From the NCBI GenBank assembly GCA_020721875.1, contig DYLX01000002.1:80073-144072 (forward strand): a DNA stretch of 64,000 nt, given 5' to 3'. Below the pieces are notes generated by a model that was not told the DNA's origin, ran no database searches, and saw only the letters and a list, made by a program, of their open reading frames with translations. This document shows, in pieces, positions 39,489 to 47,919 of the stretch. Source of the DNA: Leptospira biflexa. GTDB taxonomy: Bacteria > Spirochaetota > Spirochaetia > Treponematales > Rectinemataceae. The translations under genes and the position numbers were made by a program. How positions within the stretch are numbered: the stretch's first letter is position 1; each line of letters begins with the position of its first letter.

Positions 39489-40430
39489 ATGAGTGAAGCC
39501 GAAAAAAAAGGTCGGGAACTCCGCGTCGCACTGCCCAAGGGACGCATGCAGTCGAAAGTTGTCGAACTTCTGAGCGGCGCGGGTATTCCCGTGTCGATCG
39601 ATGAGCGCGAGTATCGCCCACGCATCGGCAACGGTAAGCACCTTGTCTCCGCCTCGAGCGTTTTTTCTTACGAGGTGAAGCTCCTCAAACCACAGAATAT
39701 TGTCGAGATGCTCCAGGCGGGCAGCCGCGACATCGGTTTTGCGGGCGCAGACTGGGTGCGCGAGCTCGGCGTCGACATCGTCGAGCTTCTCGATACAGGC
39801 CTCGACCCTGTGACGATTGTCGCAGCGGCGCCGCAAGGCGTGGTGGAAGCCTTCCGGGCATCGAAGGGGAAGATCGACATGGTAAAGAAGGTCTGCGGGC
39901 GCACGCCCATTATTGCTTCGGAGTACGAAGGGCTGGCAAAGGCCTGGATCGAGAAGAACCTACCCGGTGCCGAATTTGTACGCTCATATGGCGCGACCGA
40001 AGTTTTCCCGCCGGAGGACGCCGATATTATTATCGACAACTGCGCGACGGGCACTACCCTTCGCGCGAACAAACTCGAGATCATCGACACGCTGATGTCG
40101 AGTTCAACGCGTTTTTACGCCTCGAAGACCGCGATGGCGGACCCGGCGAAGCGCGAGGCGGCGGACAGCCTTATTCTCCTTTTTAAGTCGGTGCTTGAGG
40201 CGCGTAGGCGCGTAATGCTCGAGGTCAACGTGTCGGCGGAGGAGCTCGATCAGCTCGTGGCGATACTGCCCTGCCTCAGGGCTCCGACCATCTCGCCGCT
40301 CGGCAAGGGTGATGCCTTCGCAGTGAAAGTTGCCGCACCGCGCGATACCCTCGCAAACCTCATCCCCGAAATAAAACGCCGAGGCGGGACGGACATCGTC
40401 GTCACCCAGATTTCTCAGCTCGTGCCCTGA
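39489..40430 (+). CDS. hisG: ATP phosphoribosyltransferase, long form with C-terminal regulatory domain
   Basis: LRVALPKGRMQSKVVELL, DIGFAGADWV, IIDNCATGTTLRANKLEIID, C-terminal HisG_C-like region; RBS AAGGAAGGAG. Confidence 0.94.
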   Translation: MSEAEKKGRELRVALPKGRMQSKVVELLSGAGIPVSIDEREYRPRIGNGKHLVSASSVFSYEVKLLKPQNIVEMLQAGSRDIGFAGADWVRELGVDIVELLDTGLDPVTIVAAAPQGVVEAFRASKGKIDMVKKVCGRTPIIASEYEGLAKAWIEKNLPGAEFVRSYGATEVFPPEDADIIIDNCATGTTLRANKLEIIDTLMSSSTRFYASKTAMADPAKREAADSLILLFKSVLEARRRVMLEVNVSAEELDQLVAILPCLRAPTISPLGKGDAFAVKVAAPRDTLANLIPEIKRRGGTDIVVTQISQLVP

Positions 40431-40446
40431 GCACAAGGAGGCTAGT

Positions 40447-41442
40447 ATGCTTCGACTCGATGCAAATGAAGGAAGATGCCTGCTCTCGGAGCGCGACCTA
40501 CGAGAAATCCTGAGTCCCGAGATCGCCAGGCGCTACCCCGAGCGCGGGCTCCTCGAGAAGCCGCTCGCCGCGCGGTTGGGCCTGCCGCCAGAGTGCGTGC
40601 TCGCAACCGCAGGCGCCGACGACGCCATCGATAGGGCGGTGCGTACACTTGCAGGCCCCGGTGGCCTTGTGATGAGTACGCATCCAGGCTTTGTGGAGTT
40701 TCTGGCGGCGGCCCAGCGCTCTTCAGCGGACTACGACTCCATTCCAAAGGATCCATTTGGACCGTTTCCCATTGATGAAATCTGTGCGACCATCGCGGGG
40801 CGTAAGCCCGAGCTTCTCATCCTTTCAAGCCCGGATAACCCTTCGGGGCGTGTCCTGACACGGGACGACTTGGCGCGCATCGCCGAGGCCTGCACGAAGG
40901 CGGGAACCATCTTCATCTTCGACGCCACCTACGGTGACTTCTCGCCCACAAGCGCGACACCCGCCGATGCCTTACAGTACGCCAATGTCCTCGTCTCCGG
41001 CAGCTTCTCGAAGTCGAGGGGGCTTGCAGGCTTTCGTATAGGATTTATCGCGGGCAATAGGGAAATGAAAGGCGTCCTCGCGCGGCTCGCGGAGGCTGGC
41101 CCACCCTATTCGCTCTCAAGCTCGGCGATCGAGGCGGGAAAAAGGGCGCTCGCGCTCGAACCAGAAATTGTCGCACGCTTTGTGGACGAGATTAGGCGCG
41201 AAGTGCGCATCCTGAGGGAACAGCTTAGTGGCATGGGCTACCGTGTATCGGAGAGCGAGGCGAACTTTATTCTCGTACAGACCGAGGGTGCGGAAGAATT
41301 CGCCGGTGCACTCCGCGACAGGGGCATTCTCGTGCGCACCTGGGGCACAAAACCCGGCTACAGTGGGCTCGTGCGAATCACAGTGCCAGGCGACCCGGGA
41401 GAGTTCCAAGAACTGACGCGCGCAATTGCGTCAATTCGATAA
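40447..41442 (+). CDS. hisC: histidinol-phosphate aminotransferase
   Basis: MLRLDANEGRCLLSERDL, ILSSPDNPSGRVLTRDDL, SGSFSKSRGLAGFRIGFIAG; operon context. Confidence 0.92.
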   Translation: MLRLDANEGRCLLSERDLREILSPEIARRYPERGLLEKPLAARLGLPPECVLATAGADDAIDRAVRTLAGPGGLVMSTHPGFVEFLAAAQRSSADYDSIPKDPFGPFPIDEICATIAGRKPELLILSSPDNPSGRVLTRDDLARIAEACTKAGTIFIFDATYGDFSPTSATPADALQYANVLVSGSFSKSRGLAGFRIGFIAGNREMKGVLARLAEAGPPYSLSSSAIEAGKRALALEPEIVARFVDEIRREVRILREQLSGMGYRVSESEANFILVQTEGAEEFAGALRDRGILVRTWGTKPGYSGLVRITVPGDPGEFQELTRAIASIR

Positions 41443-41459
41443 CCGAGGGAGGTAGTACA

Positions 41460-42074
41460 ATGCCGAAAGAGATACACAGCGCGACTGTCAGCCGCGTCAC
41501 CAAAGAAACCAATATCCAGCTCACGCTCGCGCTCGAGCCGGGTCCGATCGAGATCAGCACCGGCATCGGATTCTTCGACCACATGCTGAACCAGCTCGCC
41601 TTTCACGCGGGCTGGAGCCTCAAGGTGACCTGCAAAGGCGATCTTGAGGTGGACGACCACCACAGCGTTGAAGACACTGCGATCGCGCTTGGAAAAGCCT
41701 TCGCCGAGCTCGTGCCTTCGGGCGCGGGGAGAGCGCGCTTCGGGTACGCCTATGCGCCGATGGATGAGGCGCTGGCCCGTGCGGTGCTCGATATTTCGGG
41801 CAGAAGCTGGTGCGTGCTCTCGGGGACCTACTCCGCGACCTCGATCGGCACCCTCTCGACTTCGAACATCGCGCACTTCTTCCAAAGCTTCACCGCCAAC
41901 GCAGGGCTCACCTTGCACCTTGATATTTTGCGCGGCGAGAATGACCACCACAAGGCCGAGGCGCTCTTTAAGGCGGCGGCCCTCGCGTTCAGGGCTGCCC
42001 TCGAGCCTCGGGAGGATGCCCGGGGAAGCACCAAGGGCGAAGCGGCGCTCGATCTGCGCGGAGTCCGCGTATGA
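41460..42074 (+). CDS. hisB: imidazoleglycerol-phosphate dehydratase (monofunctional)
   Basis: IGFFDHMLNQLAFHAGWSLKVTCKGDLEVDDHHSVEDTAIALGKAF; ENDHHKAEALFKAAALA. Confidence 0.95.
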   Translation: MPKEIHSATVSRVTKETNIQLTLALEPGPIEISTGIGFFDHMLNQLAFHAGWSLKVTCKGDLEVDDHHSVEDTAIALGKAFAELVPSGAGRARFGYAYAPMDEALARAVLDISGRSWCVLSGTYSATSIGTLSTSNIAHFFQSFTANAGLTLHLDILRGENDHHKAEALFKAAALAFRAALEPREDARGSTKGEAALDLRGVRV

Positions 42075-42799
42075 ACGAACGTGTGAGACTCATCATTGTA
42101 GAAACGGGTGTCGCAAACCTCGCCTCGGTGCGAGCCCTGGCCGGTAGGCTCGGACTCGAGCCCGTAGTGAGCGCCGACCCTAAAGTGATTGAGCGTGCGC
42201 CCCTTGTCATACTGCCGGGCGTCGGCGCCTTCGGCCCCGCGATGGAAAAGCTTGCGGCAGCGGGCCTCGACTATGCGATGCAGGCGCGCGTCGACGCCGG
42301 CCTTCCTACCGCGGGCATCTGTCTCGGCATGCAGCTCTTCTTTGAGGGGAGCGAGGAGTCCGAGGGCATACGCGGCCTCGGCATTTTAAAAGGAAAGGTG
42401 ACGCGACTCGCGGGAACGCTCCCCCTTCCCCAGCTCGGCTGGAACAGAATCGAGCCGGAAGCCGGCGCGCGTCTTCTGAAATCGGGCTGGGTCTACTTTG
42501 CGAACAGCTACGGGGTGAATGCTACGAATTATCGCGTGCCCGATGTCGGCGCGGAAGCCGGCGCCACCGAGTTGGCGAGTACAGTCGACCTAAACAGTGC
42601 GCGCCCACGCAGAGCGCAGTTCAGCACCGCGTCCGCGATCACCACCTATGGAGCGCCCTTCATCTCAGCCATCGAAGGTTGGCGCGAGGGGAACCCCAGT
42701 CTCCTCCTCTGTCAGTTCCACCCCGAACTCTCAGGTTCTTTCGGCACGGCGCTCTTTGCGCGCTGGCTCGAGCTCAATGGAATAAGGAGCCTGCAATGA
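42071..42799 (+). CDS. hisH: imidazole glycerol phosphate synthase glutaminase subunit
   Basis: LPGVGAFGPAMEKL, GICLGMQLFFEGSEE, FQFHPE-like CQFHPELSGSFG. Confidence 0.93.
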   Translation: MNERVRLIIVETGVANLASVRALAGRLGLEPVVSADPKVIERAPLVILPGVGAFGPAMEKLAAAGLDYAMQARVDAGLPTAGICLGMQLFFEGSEESEGIRGLGILKGKVTRLAGTLPLPQLGWNRIEPEAGARLLKSGWVYFANSYGVNATNYRVPDVGAEAGATELASTVDLNSARPRRAQFSTASAITTYGAPFISAIEGWREGNPSLLLCQFHPELSGSFGTALFARWLELNGIRSLQ

Positions 42800-43563
42800 G
42801 TGGACTTGCGATACGGATCATCCCCTGCCTCGACTTCAAAGACGGCAGGGTCGTCAAAGGCGTCAAGTTTGAGAACCTCGTCGATTCAGGAGACCCGCTC
42901 GAGCGTGCCCTCGTCTACGAGGAACAGAGTGCCGACGAACTCACCTTCCTCGACATCAGTGCCACGGTAGAAGGGAGAAAGACCATGGCTGCCGAGGTGG
43001 CACGCATCCGGAAACGACTCTCAATTCCCATCACGGTAGGTGGGGGGATTAGATCGATCGGCGACGCCGCACGGCTTCTCGAATCGGGAGCCGATCGCGT
43101 GTCGGTGAATAGCGCTGCCGTACGCAATCCCTCCATTGTCGACGAAATCGCGGGTCAGTTCGGTGTACAATGCGCAGTAGTCGCCATCGACGCGGCGAGA
43201 AACGAGGCGATGCCCTGTGGTTACGAAGTGAAAATTGCTGCAGGAGCGGTTCCCACAGGCCTCGACGCGGTGGCCTGGGCGCGCGAAGCGGCATCGCGGG
43301 GCGCGGGCGAAATTCTCCTCACCTCGATCGACCGCGACGGCACGAGCCTTGGCTACGAGTGTGAGCTCACGCGCCGTGTCGCGCACGCGGTGCGTATTCC
43401 CGTTGTCGCCTCGGGAGGAGCTTCGAAACTCGAACACTTTCTGGAAGGGTTCCAAAGCGGCGCCTCGGCCCTCCTCGCCGCGGGAATCTTTCATCGTGGC
43501 GAAGTATCAATCATTGAAATAAAAAAATATCTTGCATCGCACAACGTGGAGGTAAGACTATGA
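42796..43563 (+). CDS. hisF: imidazole glycerol phosphate synthase cyclase subunit
   Basis: RIIPCLDFKDGRVVKGVKFENLVDSGDP; VGGGIRSIGDAARLL; ILLTSIDRDGTSLGYECELT. Confidence 0.95.
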   Translation: MSGLAIRIIPCLDFKDGRVVKGVKFENLVDSGDPLERALVYEEQSADELTFLDISATVEGRKTMAAEVARIRKRLSIPITVGGGIRSIGDAARLLESGADRVSVNSAAVRNPSIVDEIAGQFGVQCAVVAIDAARNEAMPCGYEVKIAAGAVPTGLDAVAWAREAASRGAGEILLTSIDRDGTSLGYECELTRRVAHAVRIPVVASGGASKLEHFLEGFQSGASALLAAGIFHRGEVSIIEIKKYLASHNVEVRL

Positions 43564-44873
43564 TCGTCCCCAGCATCGATATCATGAACGGACGTGCCGT
43601 GCAACTGCGCGGAGGAAAACAGGCGCCGCTCGACGCGGGCGATCCGCGTGAACTCGCCGAGCGCTACTCGAGAGTGGGCGAATTTGCGGTCGTCGACCTC
43701 GACGCGGCGATGGGCAAGGGCTCGAACCGCGAGCTCATTCTCGGCCTATGCAAAAACTATGATGTTCGAGTCGGGGGCGGAATTCGAACAATCGAACTCG
43801 CGCTCGAGTACCTCAACGCAGGTGCTCGTAAAATTATGATCGGAACCGCGGCAAAGCCTGAATTTCTCTCGAACCTGCCGAAAGAGCGGCTCATCGCCGC
43901 GCTCGACAGCAAAAACGAGACCATCATGGTCGAAGGCTGGACGAAACCGCGCGACGGAAGCGTCGGTGACGCCATTGAGGCGCTCGCGCCCTATGTCGCA
44001 GGCTTTCTCGTAACCTTCATCGAGACCGAGGGTGACCAGTGCGGCATCGACCTCGAACGGGCAAAGGCCCTTATCAAACGTGCTCCGAACCATAAATTCA
44101 CCTTCGCAGGCGGGGCGGCCGGCGGTGCCCGGGGTATCGCGGATATCGCAGCACTCGACGCGGTTGGCGCAGACATTCAGGCAGGTACTTCGCTTGTCCT
44201 CGGCGACCTTTCGCTCGCGGACGCCTTTGCGGCTCCCCTCAAGAGCGACCGCTCCGATGGCCTCTGGCCTACGCTCGTCTGCGACGAATCGGGAAAATCG
44301 CTCGGCCTTGTGTACTCGAACCGCGAGAGCCTCACATTCGCTCTCGAGTCCGGCAAAGGCACTTACCACTCGCGCTCACGCGGGCTCTGGGTCAAGGGCG
44401 AGTCTTCTGGCAACGGCCAGCAGCTCATCCGCGCCGATCTCGACTGCGATCGGGACACGATTCGCTTCACTGTCCGTCAGGATGGCGTCGGTTTCTGCCA
44501 CCTCGGACGGCGAACCTGTTTCGATGACGGCTATGGCCTTGAGAAGCTTAACCGAACTATCACACAGCGCATGAAGGACGCGCCTCAGGGTTCCTACACG
44601 CGCAGGCTCTTCACCGACGAAAGACTCCTCGCCGCTAAACTCCGCGAGGAGGCGCAGGAGCTCGTTGACGCGAAAACGAAAGATGAGGCGGTCTTTGAAG
44701 CAGCCGATGTGATGTACTTTTCTCTAGTTCGAGTGATCAGTTTGGGTGGGAGCCTGGCCGACATCGAGGCTGAGCTCGAACGCCGGTCTCTGCGCGTAAC
44801 GAGGCGGCCTGGGAACGCGAAACCTGGTTTTGAAGGCCCCGAGGGGAAAAGCGAATGGAAAAGCATACACTGA
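43560..44873 (+). CDS. hisAIE: HisA-HisI-HisE fusion (ProFAR isomerase / PRA-CH / PRA-PH)
   Basis: HisA part MIVPSIDIMNGRAVQLRGGK...VRVGGGIRT; HisI part YHSRSRGLWVKGESSGNGQQLIRADLDCDRDTIRF; HisE part LRE EAQELVDAKTKDEAVFEAADVMYFSLV; one uninterrupted ORF. Confidence 0.9.
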   Translation: MIVPSIDIMNGRAVQLRGGKQAPLDAGDPRELAERYSRVGEFAVVDLDAAMGKGSNRELILGLCKNYDVRVGGGIRTIELALEYLNAGARKIMIGTAAKPEFLSNLPKERLIAALDSKNETIMVEGWTKPRDGSVGDAIEALAPYVAGFLVTFIETEGDQCGIDLERAKALIKRAPNHKFTFAGGAAGGARGIADIAALDAVGADIQAGTSLVLGDLSLADAFAAPLKSDRSDGLWPTLVCDESGKSLGLVYSNRESLTFALESGKGTYHSRSRGLWVKGESSGNGQQLIRADLDCDRDTIRFTVRQDGVGFCHLGRRTCFDDGYGLEKLNRTITQRMKDAPQGSYTRRLFTDERLLAAKLREEAQELVDAKTKDEAVFEAADVMYFSLVRVISLGGSLADIEAELERRSLRVTRRPGNAKPGFEGPEGKSEWKSIH

Positions 44874-46186
44874 GAAGAATCGCAATCGAGGATATCCCCG
44901 AGCCCTCCCTGCGGCTCTTCGATTCAGAGGTCGACGCGGTGGCGCGGCAGGCGATCGAGCGTGTGCGGAGCGGCGGCGAAGCCGCGCTCCGCGAACTCGC
45001 AGTCAAATTCGACAGTCTCGATCCAGCTGCGCCCCTTATCATTTCGCGCGATGAACTGAAGGCTGCCTACGACGCGCTGCCACCCAAGGTGGCAGCGCTC
45101 CTGGAACGCGCCAAAGGCCGCATCGCGGCCTTTGCGGCCGCCCAGCGCGCGTGCCTGGCGCCGCTCGACATGGCGATTGGGGAAGAGGCGGCAGCGGCGG
45201 CCGCCTACAAAGGCGTCGATCTCGGCGCGCCGGGCGGCCGCCACGGGCACGACTTCGTGCCCGTGGCGCGCGCAGGCTGTTATGTGCCAGGTGGTGCATT
45301 CCCCCTACCCTCCAGTGCACTTATGACCATCGTACCCGCTAAAGTAGCCGGCGTCCCCGAAGTCTGGGCTGCCGGCCCAAAACCCAGCCGTGAGACTCTC
45401 GCTGCGGCCTGGATCGCAGGCGCCGAGGGCTTCCTCCAGTGTGGCGGTTCCCACGCTATCGCTGCGCTCGCTTTCGGCATCGCCGTCCCAAAATGCAATG
45501 TCATCGTCGGCCCTGGCGGCAAGTATGTCGCTGCGGCCAAGCGTCTACTTTTCGGTGTTGTAGGCACGGAAGCGCCTGCTGGACCTTCCGAGCTCCTCGT
45601 CATCGCCGATACATGTGCAGACCCCAAAATCGTCGCGGCAGACTTGCTCGCGCAGGCTGAACACTCACCGGACGCCATGCCCGCGCTTATCGCCACCGAC
45701 ATTGCATTCGCGGACCAGGTCGAGACCGAGCTCAAGCGCCAGCTCGAGGCGCTGCCCGAGCCGAACAAGAGCATCGCACGCGACGCGCTCGCGAACGGCT
45801 TTCTCTGCATCGAACCAAACCTCGCACGCGCCGCAGAAGGCGCCAACCGCTGCGCGCCCGAGCACCTCGAACTTGCGGTGGCCTCTCCGCGCGCCCTATT
45901 ACCGCGCATTAAGAATGCGGGCGCGCTCTTTCTCGGAGCCGGTTCGGCGGAAGTATTCGGAGATTATGGCGTGGGGCCCAACCATACGCTCCCCACAGGC
46001 GGAGCGTCAAAATTCGCAGCCGGTCTTTCCGTGCTCCATTTTTTGCGCGCGCGCACCTGGCTCGAAGTCAGCGATCCAAATGCGCTCATCAACGACACTG
46101 CCGCCTTTGCGCGCCTTGAAGGGCTCGAAGCCCACGCGCGCGCCGCAGAAGCCAGAAAGAATCTTGATTACTGCAACGAATCTTGA
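44855..46186 (+). CDS. hisD: histidinol dehydrogenase
   Basis: YVPGGAFPLPSSALMTIVPAKVAGV, PAGPSELLVIADTCADPKIVAADLLAQAEH, NHTLPTGGASKF; C-terminal 8 or so codons lie in a repeat. Confidence 0.94.
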   Translation: MEKHTLRRIAIEDIPEPSLRLFDSEVDAVARQAIERVRSGGEAALRELAVKFDSLDPAAPLIISRDELKAAYDALPPKVAALLERAKGRIAAFAAAQRACLAPLDMAIGEEAAAAAAYKGVDLGAPGGRHGHDFVPVARAGCYVPGGAFPLPSSALMTIVPAKVAGVPEVWAAGPKPSRETLAAAWIAGAEGFLQCGGSHAIAALAFGIAVPKCNVIVGPGGKYVAAAKRLLFGVVGTEAPAGPSELLVIADTCADPKIVAADLLAQAEHSPDAMPALIATDIAFADQVETELKRQLEALPEPNKSIARDALANGFLCIEPNLARAAEGANRCAPEHLELAVASPRALLPRIKNAGALFLGAGSAEVFGDYGVGPNHTLPTGGASKFAAGLSVLHFLRARTWLEVSDPNALINDTAAFARLEGLEAHARAAEARKNLDYCNES

Positions 46187-46372
46187 TTACTGCAACGAAC
46201 CTTGTATACGCAATTGGAGTAAAGAGAACAGAAAGGTACGCTGAAATGAGTGTAGGAGGTGATGATGCACTCATTCTCGTTCTGTCCGAATTCCATCGGA
46301 ACCATCTTATGCCTTACAGTAACCTTCTTTTCCAGACTCCGGCTGTTCTATACACAAGGTTCGTAGCAGTAG
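46160..46372. repeat. MITE-like element copy 1 between hisD and the M32 carboxypeptidase
   Basis: 19-bp tandem AATCTTGATTACTGCAACG x2 plus AACCTTG at left; inverted TACACAAGGTTCGTAGCAGTA at right (46351-46371). Confidence 0.75.
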
Positions 46373-46374
46373 CC

Positions 46375-47874
46375 TCAGAATCCATAAATCTTCGCATATT
46401 TTTCGCGTAGATATCGTTCGAAGTAGCGCGCATCGAGCGGCTCGCCTGTAACCTTCTCAACGAGTTCACTCGGCGTGTAGCGCGAACCATGCGTGTGGAT
46501 GTTGGCGCGGAGCCAATTGAGCACCGACAACGTGTCTCCTCCGGCGATCCGCGACTCGATGTCCGGTACTTCACGCTTGAGCGTCGCCCAGAATTGCGCA
46601 CCGTAGAGGTTTCCGAGCGCGTAGCTTGGGAAATAGCCAAAGGCGCCCATCGACCAATGCACATCCTGAAGGCAACCCTGTCGATCATTCGGCGGCTCGA
46701 TACCTAGCAGTTCCTTATACTTCTCGCGCCACGCGGTGGGCATATTCTCAACCTTGAGACTTCCATCGAAGAGGGCCGACTCAAGCTCAAAGCGTGCAAT
46801 CACATGGAGCCCATAGGTCACTTCGTCGGCCTCCGTCCTGATGAGAGAAGGTCTCACCCGATTGACCGATTTGAAAAAGTTCTCAAGATCGATTCCCTGG
46901 CCTGCCTTGCCGAGCAGCGCGCTGAGCGCCGTAAAATTCCTTTCCCAGAACGCGCGCGACCGTCCCACGATATTTTCCCAGAGTCTCGACTGCGACTCAT
47001 GGATCGACATACAGATCGCCTCGGAAAGTTTGGTCGCCCTAAAGGCAGGATTTGGATCGATGCCCATCTCGTAGAGGGCGTGGCCCGACTCATGGATCGT
47101 ACTAAAGAGGCTGGTAGGAAAATAATCTTCGAGATACCGCGTCGTGATACGCACATCATTTCCGCCGAGCGTGGTAGTAAAAGGGTGTGCCGAAATGTCG
47201 AGACGACCGCGATCGCGCTCATAGTGCAGCACGCCCATGAAGTATTCGCTGATGCGCGCCTGAGTATCCGCGTCCACACGTCGTCCCTCGCATATGTCAT
47301 CGATCTGAGGCCGTTTTCGAATCTCACCAAGGATATCGACGAGGTAGCGTCGCATCGTTGAAAACACCGACGCAATCGACTTCTGCGTACTTCCCGGTTC
47401 GAAGAGATCAAGGAGCACATCATAGGCCGGCAAATCGGGGTTGAGGTAGGCAGCACGCCGTCTATTGAGCTCGACCATCGTCGCAAGGTGGGGCTGAAAG
47501 GCGTTAAAGTCATCGTTCTGCTTGGCTTCGGCCCAGGTGGACTGCGCAATGCTCGCGGCCTTCGCGTACTCGGTTACGAAACTCTCAGGCAGCTTTGTCT
47601 CGCGGTCATAGTCTCGCCGAACCACGCGGATGTAGGCTCGCTCGTCGTCTGAGAGCCCTTCTGCCGACTCGAGCGCGGTGAGGAGCTCGCCAATCTCAGG
47701 GTTTACTGCCTTCTGGTGTGCGAGTCCCTCGAGGAAGGCGAGTTGCTCCGCTCTCTCTTCGATTGCTTTCGATGGCATGTAGGTCTCTTGATCCCAGCCG
47801 AGAATCGCCCCTATGTGGGCAACCAGTGTATGCGCTCTGTCCAGTTCGATGAGACGAGCGATTTTTTCATGCAT
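46375..47874 (-). CDS. M32-family (thermostable) carboxypeptidase
   Basis: MHEKIARLIELDRAHTLVAHIGAILGWDQETYMP; HESGHALYEMG (HEXXH); IHESQSRLWENIVGRS. Confidence 0.92.
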   Translation of the reverse strand: MHEKIARLIELDRAHTLVAHIGAILGWDQETYMPSKAIEERAEQLAFLEGLAHQKAVNPEIGELLTALESAEGLSDDERAYIRVVRRDYDRETKLPESFVTEYAKAASIAQSTWAEAKQNDDFNAFQPHLATMVELNRRRAAYLNPDLPAYDVLLDLFEPGSTQKSIASVFSTMRRYLVDILGEIRKRPQIDDICEGRRVDADTQARISEYFMGVLHYERDRGRLDISAHPFTTTLGGNDVRITTRYLEDYFPTSLFSTIHESGHALYEMGIDPNPAFRATKLSEAICMSIHESQSRLWENIVGRSRAFWERNFTALSALLGKAGQGIDLENFFKSVNRVRPSLIRTEADEVTYGLHVIARFELESALFDGSLKVENMPTAWREKYKELLGIEPPNDRQGCLQDVHWSMGAFGYFPSYALGNLYGAQFWATLKREVPDIESRIAGGDTLSVLNWLRANIHTHGSRYTPSELVEKVTGEPLDARYFERYLREKYAKIYGF

Positions 47875-47919
47875 GGTGGTTCTCCTTTCGCCGTTATAGT
47901 AGCACTGAGGTGATTCCAT

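Noticed and set aside
46183-46410. 75-aa ORF (MITATNLVYAIG...) within MITE-like copy 1
   Set aside because: Both ends are encoded by the repeat termini; no RBS or family; treated as non-coding repeat.
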